Of a stretch of DNA of 34,331 bases, positions 1 through 8,371 are shown piece after piece. The notes beneath the pieces were generated by a model. It was given only the letters and a program-made list of their open reading frames with translations. It ran no database searches and was not told the origin of the DNA. Numbering within the stretch: the first letter of the stretch is position 1; every line of letters starts with the position of its first letter. Source of the DNA: Planctomycetes bacterium UBA1146. GTDB lineage: Bacteria > Planctomycetota > UBA8108 > UBA1146. The translations under genes and the position numbers were made by a program. The stretch covers positions 87,681 to 122,011 of the forward strand of contig DCAA01000006.1 of the NCBI GenBank assembly GCA_002311345.1, read 5' to 3'.

Positions 1-1
1 T

Positions 2-319
2 TTTCTCGATCGAAATGTGGAGTGGAGTCTCGATCCTTTCGATCAGGACAAGATAGATCTAATTTCAGAACCCCCACCTTTCTATGCACCGATCACCTCG
101 GTGATGACTCTGGGATACGCTGGTGTCCTCAGTCGTGTGCACGCTGTGGATTCAGGATTACTGGCTATTCGCGCCGCTTTCGATGCGATGATCGCAAAAA
201 AGCGCGGGCAAGAGTGGCAACCTCCTGAAGGAATCGAACGCATCGTAAGTTCGGATGGAACGGTGCGGATCCGCGCCACCGAAGGTCCCGAGGGGACCGA
301 CATCTACTTGCCCCGATAG
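2..319 (+). CDS. 3' end of an unidentified protein (cut by window edge)
   Basis: The frame is open from the first bases of the window to a TAG stop at 317-319, so this is probably the C-terminal part of a gene that begins upstream. A GTG at 17 could give a 100-residue protein, but it has no clear ribosome binding site and the frame stays open before it. The visible part has a mildly hydrophobic stretch (residues about 25-60 counted from the GTG), then a basic segment and an acidic, glycine-rich end finishing in DIYLPR. I do not recognise the family. A protein-like reading also exists in the next frame just after the stop (349-474), which could mean a frameshift. No function is proposed. Confidence 0.4.
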   Translation, partial: FLDRNVEWSLDPFDQDKIDLISEPPPFYAPITSVMTLGYAGVLSRVHAVDSGLLAIRAAFDAMIAKKRGQEWQPPEGIERIVSSDGTVRIRATEGPEGTDIYLPR

Positions 320-530
320 GGCAGAATCCAGCGCTTCGGAGCCAGCGACCATTCGACCTGGTCGACGATGGAGATATCCTGTTGACGGAAGCACCCGGTG
401 GCCTGAGGCTCAATAGCCCCATGCTACCGTCACTCATCGTCAACTGTCCGGTTCCCCTCACGGTCCGGCCCTGACGCAGGAATGAGAGGGCGCATCGCAG
501 TGGTGTGCCCATCGCAGGGGCAAGAGAAGT

Positions 531-916
531 GGTGAGCGGGCTGTAAGCCGAGTCTTGTTCACCGATACGAGATCGGTGTGCGATCATTCCTCTGGGTTGC
601 CCGTTGCCGGACAACTCGAACGACCTACCCGGGCACTAACCCGACTTTCGCCGAGAACGGAGCGGACAACCCCTTCACCTCTGTTTGGTCTTTCTCCGGG
701 TGGGGTTTACCATGCCAGGGACGTCACCGCCCCCGCGGTGAGCTCTTACCTCACCATTTCACCCTTACCGATGATCCAAAAACCACCGGCGGTATATTTT
801 CTGTGGCACTTTCCCTGGGATTGCTCCCGGTGGGCGTTACCCACCACCCTGTCCTGTGGAGCTCGGACTTTCCTCGACATGGCACTGCCATGGCGCGATC
901 GCTACGCCCGCTCACC
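531..916 (-). ncRNA. rnpB: RNase P RNA (bacterial type A)
   Basis: This is the catalytic RNA of ribonuclease P, which removes 5' leaders from pre-tRNAs. On the minus strand it begins GGTGAGCGGGC (916-906) and ends GCCCGCTCACC (541-531), an 11-bp P1 helix that fixes both ends. Near the 5' side it contains the conserved GAGGAAAGTCC core block. The middle reads AAGGGTGAAATGGTGAGGTA and TGGTAAACCCCACCCGGAG, and the end reads AAGACTCGGCTTACAG, all close to the bacterial RNase P consensus. The length of 386 nt is normal for type A. It lies downstream of the small membrane genes in the rph-lptB block and probably has its own promoter. The ORFs overlapping it on the plus strand are ignored. Confidence 0.95.
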
Positions 917-923
917 GTCATCC

Positions 924-952
924 ATGGTAGCGAATCCGTCAGTCTACTGGAA
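924..952 (-). promoter_or_regulatory. Probable promoter of the RNase P RNA
   Basis: On the minus strand TACCAT (929-924) sits 7 bases before the P1-defined 5' end of RNase P RNA at 916, the distance expected between a -10 box and the start point. The same TACCAT occurs at the matching place before tRNA-Arg. The -35 element 17 bp upstream (TTCCAG, 952-947) is poor, so the call rests mainly on the -10 spacing. The site overlaps the end of the upstream small gene. Confidence 0.4.
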
Positions 953-1129
953 GGACATCGACAGGAGTTGCACGATCAGGGCCAGAATCACGATTCCACC
1001 GCCGACGCTCAGGAAGTAGCGCATCGCCTCCTTCTTGAGAGGAAGTTTCCGCTCCTCGATCCGGGTCACCGATACGTGGATCAGGGAGATCATCGCGGTC
1101 AGGAGCAGAAAGATCAGCAACTTCGCCAT
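944..1129 (-). CDS. Small membrane protein, 61 aa, unknown
   Basis: A 61-residue protein with two hydrophobic segments, roughly residues 3-20 and 39-60, separated by a charged, lysine- and glutamate-rich loop (EERKLPLKKEA), as expected of a two-pass inner-membrane protein. The ATG lies 2 bases after the stop of the preceding membrane gene, so the two are almost certainly co-transcribed. It is too small to assign to a family by eye. The hydrophobic pattern, the tight spacing and the absence of a better gene in another frame support it being real. It could be a partner subunit of the upstream membrane protein; that is inference. Confidence 0.6.
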   Translation of the reverse strand: MAKLLIFLLLTAMISLIHVSVTRIEERKLPLKKEAMRYFLSVGGGIVILALIVQLLSMSFQ

Positions 1130-1131
1130 CT

Positions 1132-1539
1132 TTATTCTTCACTCCTTCTGGAGGAGTTGATTCGTAAATCGATGACATCGAGCAAGCACAGGACGTTGAG
1201 GAGTCCTGCGATGCAGACCAGTAGGATCCCCATGTCATTCCACCTCGGTACGTCCTGGTATTCGCGAACACTCAGGAGTCCAGACAGTGAATGTTGCATG
1301 GCAGGATCGAAAAAGGAAACCACGGCGGTCCCGCCGCATCCTGCTCCGGTCCAGAAGAGCCATGGATGGAAGAGGCGAGATCCTGCCTCGAATTCAGACA
1401 GGAGCATTCCGCAGATCCAGAACAGATTGACCACCACCAGGATGGCGAGTCCGGTTTTCTTGCGGTTAGAGAGCAGGTGCCCCGACCCGGGCAACAACCA
1501 CGCGGCTACTGCAAGGTAGGGAAGGGATATCTGTTTCAC
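1132..1539 (-). CDS. Multi-pass membrane protein, planctomycete-type DUF (DUF6677-like)
   Basis: A 135-residue membrane protein starting at a GTG 16 bases after the lptB stop. It begins with a hydrophobic stretch and the pattern AAWLLPGSGHLLSNRKKTG, followed by at least two more hydrophobic segments at about 29-48 and 98-122. The PG-GH-x(3-4)-RKK-G signature resembles small membrane proteins I associate with planctomycete genomes, in which a PGLGH-like turn precedes a basic loop. I tentatively link it to the DUF6677 group from memory, without a profile match. Its function is unknown. It is the penultimate gene of the rph-rdgB-lepA-lepB-lptB block, next to a still smaller membrane protein. Confidence 0.6.
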   Translation of the reverse strand: MKQISLPYLAVAAWLLPGSGHLLSNRKKTGLAILVVVNLFWICGMLLSEFEAGSRLFHPWLFWTGAGCGGTAVVSFFDPAMQHSLSGLLSVREYQDVPRWNDMGILLVCIAGLLNVLCLLDVIDLRINSSRRSEE

Positions 1540-1555
1540 GTAATATTATCCCTCA

Positions 1556-2275
1556 TTACATCGAGAACTGTTCGCCGAGGTAGTAACGCCGAGCGTCCGC
1601 ATCCTTGAGAATCTCCTCGCGATCTCCCTGGGCGATGATTCGACCATCGTAGATGATGAAGGAACGATCACAGACGTTCAGGGTATCCCGCACATTATGG
1701 TCGGTGAGAAGTACACCGATCCCCTGGTCAGAAAGATACCGGATTACCTGTTGAAGGTCCGCGACCGCAATCGGATCAACTCCACTGAAGGGTTCATCGA
1801 GAAGAATCAGGGATGGGTCGGATATGAGAGCACGGGCGACTTCAAGACGACGTTTTTCTCCTCCAGAGAGCACCTCTGCTCGGCTATCAGCGACTCTCTG
1901 CAGGCCGAAGTCCTCGATGAGATTTTCGAGACGGTCGGCTCGTTCCGGTTCGCTCAAAGGACGGGTTTCGAGAATCGCAGCGAGATTTTCTCGCGTGGTG
2001 AGTCCGCGAAAAACGGAGGTTTCCTGGGGAAGATAACCCATTCCACGTCTTGCACGCTGGTACATCGGAAGTGTAGAGATTTCTTCTCCGTTGAAGAACA
2101 CCTGTCCCTGGTCTGCGCGGATCATTCCCATCGTCATCCGAAAGGTGGTCGTCTTTCCTGCACCGTTTTTCCCGAGCAATCCGATAATGGATCCTGGAGG
2201 GACATCGAACGAGACCCGGTCGACGACCTTCCGATTACTGTAGGACTTGCTGAGATTTCTTACGGTGAGAATCAT
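1556..2275 (-). CDS. lptB: LPS export ABC transporter ATP-binding protein LptB
   Basis: This is the ATPase of the LptB2FG transporter that extracts lipopolysaccharide from the inner membrane towards the outer membrane. The 239-residue protein has Walker A GKNGAGKT (35-42), the signature LSGGEKRRLEVARAL and Walker B LILLDEPFSGVDP. The Q-loop region (GMGYLPQE.SVFR) and the end (RRYYLGEQFSM) are characteristic of LptB rather than other ABC ATPases. The start at 2275 was chosen because its ATG overlaps the lepB stop as ATGA; an upstream reading frame exists but lies inside lepB. LptF, LptG, LptA and LptC are not in the window. With bamA it indicates a diderm cell. Confidence 0.93.
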   Translation of the reverse strand: MILTVRNLSKSYSNRKVVDRVSFDVPPGSIIGLLGKNGAGKTTTFRMTMGMIRADQGQVFFNGEEISTLPMYQRARRGMGYLPQETSVFRGLTTRENLAAILETRPLSEPERADRLENLIEDFGLQRVADSRAEVLSGGEKRRLEVARALISDPSLILLDEPFSGVDPIAVADLQQVIRYLSDQGIGVLLTDHNVRDTLNVCDRSFIIYDGRIIAQGDREEILKDADARRYYLGEQFSM

Positions 2276-3741
2276 CGGATGAATCCGATCTCGTTTCGCC
2301 CGGGAAGGGCAGGCCAGAAGATGACGAAACCTCGTCCCAGCAGGTTCGATCTCGCGAACGATCCCCAGTAGCGAGAATCCAGGCTCGAAGGGCTGTTGTC
2401 GCCCATGACGAAGTACCTTCCTGCCTCGATCTGGTACGGGGAGGATATCGCATGGATTCCATCGAGAGTCCAATGCTGGTCACGAGATAACTCTATCCGC
2501 TCGATCTTGCCTCCGCACTGTTTTGCTCCGATGGAGACACTGCTGGCGAGTTCGCCTCGACTTCTGGTTGCGGTGCCCGAACCCATCTCCGTAGCAGGGA
2601 GAGCGATATCGGATAGTAACTGACCGTCCACGATGAGCCGAACTCGACGATCGACAACCTGCATCTCGATCAGGTATTGATGATCGGGTTGCAGCGCAAA
2701 ACCATCAACGGAGGCCAGGTTGACCGCTTGCTCGTCTTTCCGGATCAACTCGAGTTGAGCCTCTCCGGTTCCAAAGGGTAATGCCCACCGATATTCGGAC
2801 GGAGAATTGTGTACGGAGATGAAGAGCCGAGCTCCGCTCTTACCAGGTTCTGGAGTGGCTCGAATCAGCGTACTCAGTCCGAGATCTCTGACCGGAGAGT
2901 TGATGCCGGCGTTGGATCCACGATGAGAGTTGTAGTTGTACTTGTTGTCGATCCCACGGACATATCGGAGAGTTCCTTCTCCCTGGATCTGATTGAAATC
3001 CCACCCCGGGCCATTACGGACCCAGCCAGGAGAGGAATCCCATGCCGGTTCAACCTGTCCTACCTCTTCAACCGATGAGTCGTGGATGGGTACCCAGAAT
3101 CGATCCTGCACATCTGTTGCCTTGGATTCTATCTTTCCGTCGATCCAGATGTCTCCGTGCACGACTCGAATCTGTTCTCCGGGAAGTCCTACCAGTCGTT
3201 TGATGTAATTTCTCTCTCGATTGAAGCGAAATACCACGACGTCCCAGCGTTTCGGTTCTGTCCAGTCGTAACCAAATTTGTCAACCAGGATCTTGTTTCC
3301 ACCGAGAATATCACCTTTCTCGACCACTACGGGGAACCGGTGGGTGCATTCCCGGCACCAGGCACGCATCGAGATGGCATAGGATCTTTTGAGTTTTCCT
3401 TCGCCGGTTGAATGTACCTCTTCGCAAAAAGGACACACGAAGCGGTTGTTTCCCTGTGTTGTGATTTTGATGTTCTTCTCGGTGTTTGGACAGATCCCCT
3501 CGAAGATTTCCAATCTGTTCCCCATGTTCACGTTGTTGGTGAGGCTGTCGCTGTGGATTCCTACATGATTCTCGGTGTCACAGTTGGGGCAAGGAACTGT
3601 CACGTGAAGGCCGTTGAGTCCTGGAGCCATCGAACCGGTCGGGATCTCGTAGGATTCGAATACGAAGTGGCGGATGAGCAGTGCCAGTAGAATGGCGACC
3701 GTGATTGCCTCGGTGTTTTCTCGCACTGAGCGCCAGATCAT
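2272..3741 (-). CDS. lepB: Signal peptidase I with zinc-ribbon-like and large second inserts
   Basis: This is a membrane serine/lysine protease that removes signal peptides from exported proteins. At 489 residues it is much longer than E. coli LepB (about 320). It has one N-terminal membrane segment (about 12-28), the nucleophile in PTGSMAP (Ser37), the general base in NYIKRLVGLPGE (Lys181) and the C-terminal box MGDNSPSSLDSR (446-457). Between Ser37 and Lys181 lies an insert with cysteine pairs CPNC (51-54), CPFC (103-106) and CREC (129-132), which looks like a zinc ribbon. A second insert of roughly 200 residues before the MGDN box includes a stretch (about 365-385) that resembles a lectin-like beta sandwich. 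The gene overlaps lepA and lptB by 4 bases each. The catalytic residues look intact, so an active enzyme is expected. Confidence 0.92.
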   Translation of the reverse strand: MIWRSVRENTEAITVAILLALLIRHFVFESYEIPTGSMAPGLNGLHVTVPCPNCDTENHVGIHSDSLTNNVNMGNRLEIFEGICPNTEKNIKITTQGNNRFVCPFCEEVHSTGEGKLKRSYAISMRAWCRECTHRFPVVVEKGDILGGNKILVDKFGYDWTEPKRWDVVVFRFNRERNYIKRLVGLPGEQIRVVHGDIWIDGKIESKATDVQDRFWVPIHDSSVEEVGQVEPAWDSSPGWVRNGPGWDFNQIQGEGTLRYVRGIDNKYNYNSHRGSNAGINSPVRDLGLSTLIRATPEPGKSGARLFISVHNSPSEYRWALPFGTGEAQLELIRKDEQAVNLASVDGFALQPDHQYLIEMQVVDRRVRLIVDGQLLSDIALPATEMGSGTATRSRGELASSVSIGAKQCGGKIERIELSRDQHWTLDGIHAISSPYQIEAGRYFVMGDNSPSSLDSRYWGSFARSNLLGRGFVIFWPALPGRNEIGFIR

Positions 3742-5555
3742 TTCTTTTCCTCTTCATCGAGTCGAAGAATTGCCATGAAGGCATCCTGAGGGATGGAGAC
3801 ACTACCAACCTGTTTCATCCTTTTCTTTCCCGCTTTTTGTTTCTCGAGTAATTTTCGTTTTCTCGAGATGTCTCCGCCGTAGCATTTCGCCGTGACGTTT
3901 TTCATCAGGGCCTTGATCGTTTCTCTGGCGATGACCTTACCCCCGATGGCTGCCTGCAGGGGCACCTGGAACATATGTCGCGGAATGACAGTCTTGAGTT
4001 TCTTCAACAGCATCCGGCCTCGCTGTTCAGCAATATCCCTGTGGAGGATGGTGCTCAGAGCGTCTACAGATTCTCCATTGACGAGTATGTTGAGGCGAAC
4101 GAGTTTGCCCTTGCGAAATGATTCGAACACGTAATCCAGCGTTCCGTAGCCGCGGGTCACCGACTTCAACTTGTCGTAGAAGTCCGTGATGATCTCCGCC
4201 AGAGGAGCATCGTAGGCCATCTGGACCCTCGTAGGCGACAGGAACTCGGTTTTTCGCCAGTTCCCACGCTTATCCTCCATCAACTTCATCACTACTCCTA
4301 TGAACTCCGTCGGGATAATGACGTGAGCTAGGACGATCGGTTCACGGATTTCCTCGATCAACATCGTTTCAGGTAACTCGCTGGGGCTGTCGATCAGTTT
4401 CACCTGACCATCTTTCATGAGGATCTCGTAGGTCACGGTGGGGGCTGTCTGGACCAGCACCATTCCAGATTCTCTTTCCAGACGCTCTTGTACGATTTCC
4501 ATGTGCAGAAGACCCAGGAACCCACATCGAAAACCGAACCCGAGAGCATCCGATGTTTCAGGCTGGAATGTGAAGGAAGGATCGTTGAGCAGCAGTCTGT
4601 CGAGTGCTGAGCGAAGATTTTCGTAATCGTCACTATTAGCGGGATAGGTGCCGCAATAGACCATCGATTTCGGGTTCTTGAATCCTGGCAGGTTCTCTGT
4701 GGCACCATTGAGTCGAGTAGTTACTGTATCGCCGATCTTGATGTCGTGGATCGTCTTGATACTGGCGAAGAAGTACCCTACCTCGCCTGCCTCCAGGACA
4801 TCCGAGGCCACCATCCCTGGACGGAAGTAACCGACTTCGTCGACGGTGAACTTTCTACCCGATGACATCAAGATGATGTCCTGTCCCGTGGACAGACGCC
4901 CTTCTTTGACGCACAAATAGACGATGACCCCCCGATACTCATCGTAATGAGAGTCGAAAATCAGTGCTCGCAGAGGGATGTCTCTGGTGCCAGCGGGGGC
5001 GGGGACGAAGGTGACAATCGCTTCCAGTATTTCATCAGTACCTTCTCCAGTCTTTGCAGAGCAGCGAATCGCCTCTCCCTTATGGAAGCCAAAGGTTTGC
5101 GCCAGTTCTTCGTCGACCTCGTCGGGACGCGCCGTCGAGAGATCTATTTTGTTCATGACGGGAATGATCTCGAGACCGCTTTCGATGGCCAGGAAAGCAT
5201 TGGCGACCGTCTGTGCTTCGACACCCTGGGCAGCATCGACCACCAGCAGGGCTCCCTCACAGGCGGCGAGGCTGCGTGATACCTCGTATCCAAAGTCGAC
5301 ATGGCCTGGGGTATCGATCAGGTTCAGCAGGTAGGTTTCTCCATCATCGGCTTCGTATTCCATCCGGACCGTCTTGGCCTTGATGGTGATCCCGCGTTCT
5401 TTCTCGAGATCCATATCGTCGAGGAGTTGGTCACGAAACTCGCGTTTGCTGATGGTACCTGTCCTCAGCAGCAATCGATCTGCAAGGGTCGATTTCCCAT
5501 GATCGATGTGAGCCACGATGGAGAAGTTTCTGATTTTGTCCGTGGGGTAACTCAA
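3738..5555 (-). CDS. lepA: Elongation factor 4 (LepA)
   Basis: This ribosome-associated GTPase acts in translation and ribosome biogenesis. The 605-residue length is normal. The G domain shows AHIDHGKST (G1, about 14-22), RGITIKAK (G2), DTPGHVDFGYEVSRS (G3) and NKIDL (G4). The C-terminal half carries the LepA-specific region with RGYGTLDYVFESFRKG and the end VTAKCYGGDISRKRKLLEKQKAGKKRMK. The start is a TTG at 5555, overlapping the rdgB stop as TTGA; the first internal ATG would remove G1, so TTG is preferred. The lepA-lepB adjacency is a widespread gene pair and is translationally coupled here. Confidence 0.96.
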   Translation of the reverse strand: MSYPTDKIRNFSIVAHIDHGKSTLADRLLLRTGTISKREFRDQLLDDMDLEKERGITIKAKTVRMEYEADDGETYLLNLIDTPGHVDFGYEVSRSLAACEGALLVVDAAQGVEAQTVANAFLAIESGLEIIPVMNKIDLSTARPDEVDEELAQTFGFHKGEAIRCSAKTGEGTDEILEAIVTFVPAPAGTRDIPLRALIFDSHYDEYRGVIVYLCVKEGRLSTGQDIILMSSGRKFTVDEVGYFRPGMVASDVLEAGEVGYFFASIKTIHDIKIGDTVTTRLNGATENLPGFKNPKSMVYCGTYPANSDDYENLRSALDRLLLNDPSFTFQPETSDALGFGFRCGFLGLLHMEIVQERLERESGMVLVQTAPTVTYEILMKDGQVKLIDSPSELPETMLIEEIREPIVLAHVIIPTEFIGVVMKLMEDKRGNWRKTEFLSPTRVQMAYDAPLAEIITDFYDKLKSVTRGYGTLDYVFESFRKGKLVRLNILVNGESVDALSTILHRDIAEQRGRMLLKKLKTVIPRHMFQVPLQAAIGGKVIARETIKALMKNVTAKCYGGDISRKRKLLEKQKAGKKRMKQVGSVSIPQDAFMAILRLDEEEKK

Positions 5556-6193
5556 CAGGAGTCCCCCGTTGCAGTGAGTTCTCTGAATAGTTGCGCGAAT
5601 CGTCTCACCGCAAGGCCTCGGTGGCTGATGGCATTTTTCTGGTCAGCAGTCATTTCGGCGAAGGTGAGGGTCTCACCGAGCGGCACGAACACGGGATCAT
5701 AGCCAAAACCGCCTTCGCCTCGAGGTTCCTCGATGATGAACCCGGGGCATTTCTCCTCGACGGTGAGGATCACCTGATCGGCGTCACAGAGGGCCAGAAC
5801 ACAGCGGAATTCGGCGCCACGTTGGTCTTCGGGGACGCCTCCGAGTTCTTTCAGTAATCGGGTGACGTTGTCTTGATAGGTAGCATTCTCGCCAGCCCAC
5901 CGGGCAGCATAAACACCGGGAGCTCCATCGAGAGCATCGACCATCAATCCGGTGTCATCGGCGAGTGCAGGCAGACTACTCCATCGAGAAAACGCGCTTG
6001 CTTTGATGAGAGCGTTCTCTAGCAGGGTTTCGCCGTCTTCGATCGGATCCGGTGGGGCAGTTGCGAGTTTCGATTCAAGATCCGCCGGTCGCAGTAGAGT
6101 TCCCTCCTCGAGGATGAGTTCTCGAAAGATTTCGTCGTGCTTATGAGGGTTCCCGGAGGCGATAAGAAGAGGGCGCTGGAGCGAGGGAATCAC
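5552..6193 (-). CDS. rdgB: dITP/XTP pyrophosphatase (RdgB/HAM1)
   Basis: It hydrolyses non-canonical purine triphosphates (dITP, XTP) to monophosphates, keeping them out of DNA and RNA. The 213-residue protein shows the family's N-terminal ASGNPHKHDEI, the ADDTGLMVDALDGAPGVYAARWAG block (split here: ADDTGLMVDAL and GAPGVYAARW), the GFGYDPVFVP motif and the SHRG-A-RR element near the end. The start is GTG with GGAGA about 7 bases upstream. It follows rph after 129 bases and overlaps lepA by 4 bases. Neighbouring rph and rdgB genes are common in bacteria, which supports both calls. Confidence 0.95.
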   Translation of the reverse strand: MIPSLQRPLLIASGNPHKHDEIFRELILEEGTLLRPADLESKLATAPPDPIEDGETLLENALIKASAFSRWSSLPALADDTGLMVDALDGAPGVYAARWAGENATYQDNVTRLLKELGGVPEDQRGAEFRCVLALCDADQVILTVEEKCPGFIIEEPRGEGGFGYDPVFVPLGETLTFAEMTADQKNAISHRGLAVRRFAQLFRELTATGDSC

Positions 6194-6322
6194 GAGTTTC
6201 TCCGAGGGTTCGGGGCTGGGCAGGCCCCCTGGGGTTCGGGCATCGTTGCGATGCTACGGAAACAAGGAGGGTTGCGCAAGCCGACCCACGAGAAGGGGAG
6301 AGTGCTCCATGTAGGGTGGTGG

Positions 6323-7042
6323 CTAGGAGGATACCGGGTAGATCTGGTCACCGAGCATCTCGCTGAGTTGGACAATCCCATCCTGGGCTGCGGCGATGAC
6401 CTTCTGCAGAGTGTCCATGGTGATGGGTCCGTCCTCACATCCGCCGATGACTTCGATGACATCACCGGTCGATGTTCCTACCAGGTTCAGATCGACGCTT
6501 GCGGCAATGTCCTCCGGGTAGTCGAGGTCGATGAGGATCTGGTTGTCATGAATCCCGGCACTCATGGCCAGAACCACGGCCCTTCTCGGGTCAGTCGCGA
6601 AGACGCCCTTGGCGAGGTTTTCCTCGACGAGAATCCCAAGGGCGACTGCCGTCGCATTGATACATGCGGTCCGAGTACCGCCGTCTGCCCCGAGAACGTC
6701 ACAATCGATTCGGATCGTGTACCCAGGCATCAGCGAGAGATCGAGTCCGGAGCGCACTGCTCGTCCGATCAGGCGCCTGATTTCGATGGCACGACCATCT
6801 TGCATACCCGTTCCCGCCCGGTCGAGACGCGGTTCAACCGAATAAGGCATCATGTGGTAGTCGGCAGTAGCCCAACCCGACGCGTCATTCTTCCACCGGG
6901 GTGTTCCCTCTTCCAACGTTGCGACAGACAAGACGGTGGTTCCGCCGCAGTGAAAGCGAACACTCGAGGCAATTCCTGGAATGAATCCACTCTCGACCTC
7001 GACACTACGAGGAGCATCTGGACTTCTATGATCTCTTCTCAT
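6323..7042 (-). CDS. rph: Ribonuclease PH
   Basis: A phosphate-dependent 3'-5' exoribonuclease that trims tRNA 3' ends. The 239-residue protein begins MRRDHRSPDAPRSVEVESGF, matching the family start (RPDGR..DELRPV), which supports the chosen ATG although its ribosome binding site (AAGGGA) is rather far away. Other family blocks are GRAIEIRRLIGRAVRS, the phosphate-binding and catalytic region CDVLGADGGTRTA, and a typical C-terminal QLSEM helix. It is the first gene of the minus-strand block and is divergent from galE across 120 bases. The 129-base gap to rdgB holds nothing I recognise. Confidence 0.94.
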   Translation of the reverse strand: MRRDHRSPDAPRSVEVESGFIPGIASSVRFHCGGTTVLSVATLEEGTPRWKNDASGWATADYHMMPYSVEPRLDRAGTGMQDGRAIEIRRLIGRAVRSGLDLSLMPGYTIRIDCDVLGADGGTRTACINATAVALGILVEENLAKGVFATDPRRAVVLAMSAGIHDNQILIDLDYPEDIAASVDLNLVGTSTGDVIEVIGGCEDGPITMDTLQKVIAAAQDGIVQLSEMLGDQIYPVSS

Positions 7043-7162
7043 CGGTGTGCAATCCCTTCTCGGTCTCGTGCGATCCTACTGCAACATCGGCTGGTGGGGG
7101 CGACTTCTGGTAGGAAACCGATTAGAATCTATGCTGCCAGAGCGTCCATGGAAGGAACAAAG

Positions 7163-8371
7163 ATGAAAATCCTGGTGGTAGGAGGTGCAGGATATATTGG
7201 GAGCCATTGTGTTCTCGAGAGTCTCCGCGCCGGCCACGAGGTGGTAGTTCTCGATGACCTCCGTACCGGCCATCGAGAGGCGATTTCAGGCGTCGAACTG
7301 ATCGAGGGTAGCATTCATGAGCCGCGCATATTGCGATCTGTTTTCGAATCCTCCTCGTTTGACGCAGTCTTTCATCTTGCGGCATCTTGCAGTGTTCCCG
7401 AGTCGGTGAAGATCCCCGCCCTCTACTATCACAACAATCTTGCGGGAACTCTCAATCTGGTCGAGTCGATGCTCGAAGCGGGAGTTCACAAACTGGTTCA
7501 CTCCTCCACAGCGGCAGTTTACGGCGATCCAGAAGAGATTCCGATTCCTGAAACTCATCCGCTCCGTCCGGTCAATCCATACGGTGATTCGAAGCGGATC
7601 GTCGAAGAATCACTTCAGGCCATCGCCCGACAGCATCCGCTCGAACACGTCTGTCTGCGCTACTTCAACGCCGCTGGTGCCGATCCATCGGGACTGCTGG
7701 GGGAAGATCATCGTGACGAGAGCCACCTGATTCCGCTGCTTTTACAGTGTTCATTGGGTATCCGGGATCGGTTCACCATTTTCGGCACCGATTGGGACAC
7801 GCCGGATGGAACCTGTGTCCGCGATTACGTACATGTCACCGATATCGCCAGAGCCCATCTCCTGTCGCTGGAAAAAATCGAACAGGTTTCCGGTGAGGCC
7901 ATCAATCTGGGATCTTCCCAGGGCGCCAGTGTCCGAGAAGTTGTCGAGTTGACAAAGGGCACCACGGGTGTGGATTTCCTCATCGAGGAACACGGTCGTC
8001 GCGATGGTGATCCCCCGATTCTTCTGGCCTCCAACGAAAAAGCCGGCGCACTGCTGGGATGGAATCCGGAACACAGCGAGCTCTCTTTCATCGTGGAGAC
8101 CGCATGGCGCTGGCACCGGACCCATCCATCCGGATATGGCAGCGAAGTCGCTGCGCTCGGATCCGGAGCGACCTTGTTTGGTGATCTGGCGGTGCAACTG
8201 GGATTCGTCTCCGAACAAGACGTTGCCCGTGTGCTCGAAGAGCAGCAACGATTGGCGAGAGCCGGCAGAGGGCACAAGATGATGGGGCTGTGTATGGTGG
8301 AGATGGGCATCCTCTCCACGACTCAACTGGTCGAGGTGCTTCGCCAGTACGAGAAAGACGGTTCCCGATGA
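7163..8371 (+). CDS. galE: UDP-glucose 4-epimerase fused to a C-terminal GspE-N-like domain
   Basis: Residues 1-325 form a short-chain dehydrogenase-type epimerase interconverting UDP-glucose and UDP-galactose (or N-acetyl forms) with bound NAD. It shows the dinucleotide motif GGAGYIGSH (7-15), HLAA (71-74), catalytic-region Ser114/115 and Tyr140-x3-Lys144 (YGDSK), plus RYFNAAGADPSG and GTCVRDYVHVTDIA. Residues about 338-397 are not part of GalE. They form two LFGDLAVQLGFVSEQDV / GLCMVEMGILSTTQL-type helical units like the N-terminal domain of type II secretion or pilus ATPases. The ATG at 7163 is preferred because GGAAGG lies 7 bases before it; an ATG at 7148 is possible. Upstream, TAGAAT at 7123-7128 could be a -10 box without a clear -35. 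The stop overlaps the next gene as ATGA. Confidence 0.9.
   Translation: MKILVVGGAGYIGSHCVLESLRAGHEVVVLDDLRTGHREAISGVELIEGSIHEPRILRSVFESSSFDAVFHLAASCSVPESVKIPALYYHNNLAGTLNLVESMLEAGVHKLVHSSTAAVYGDPEEIPIPETHPLRPVNPYGDSKRIVEESLQAIARQHPLEHVCLRYFNAAGADPSGLLGEDHRDESHLIPLLLQCSLGIRDRFTIFGTDWDTPDGTCVRDYVHVTDIARAHLLSLEKIEQVSGEAINLGSSQGASVREVVELTKGTTGVDFLIEEHGRRDGDPPILLASNEKAGALLGWNPEHSELSFIVETAWRWHRTHPSGYGSEVAALGSGATLFGDLAVQLGFVSEQDVARVLEEQQRLARAGRGHKMMGLCMVEMGILSTTQLVEVLRQYEKDGSR

Noticed and set aside
578..1519. 313-residue plus-strand ORF and an overlapping 154-residue ORF
   Set aside because: They cover the RNase P RNA and the antisense of two small membrane genes; composition is unlike the neighbours and no motif is seen.
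1697..2371. 224-residue plus-strand ORF
   Set aside because: It is antisense to lptB, whose ABC motifs are complete.
6137..7162. Long in-frame extension upstream of galE (part of a 744-residue reading)
   Set aside because: It runs antisense through rph and rdgB; the GalE start at 7163 has a ribosome binding site and the family's N-terminus.
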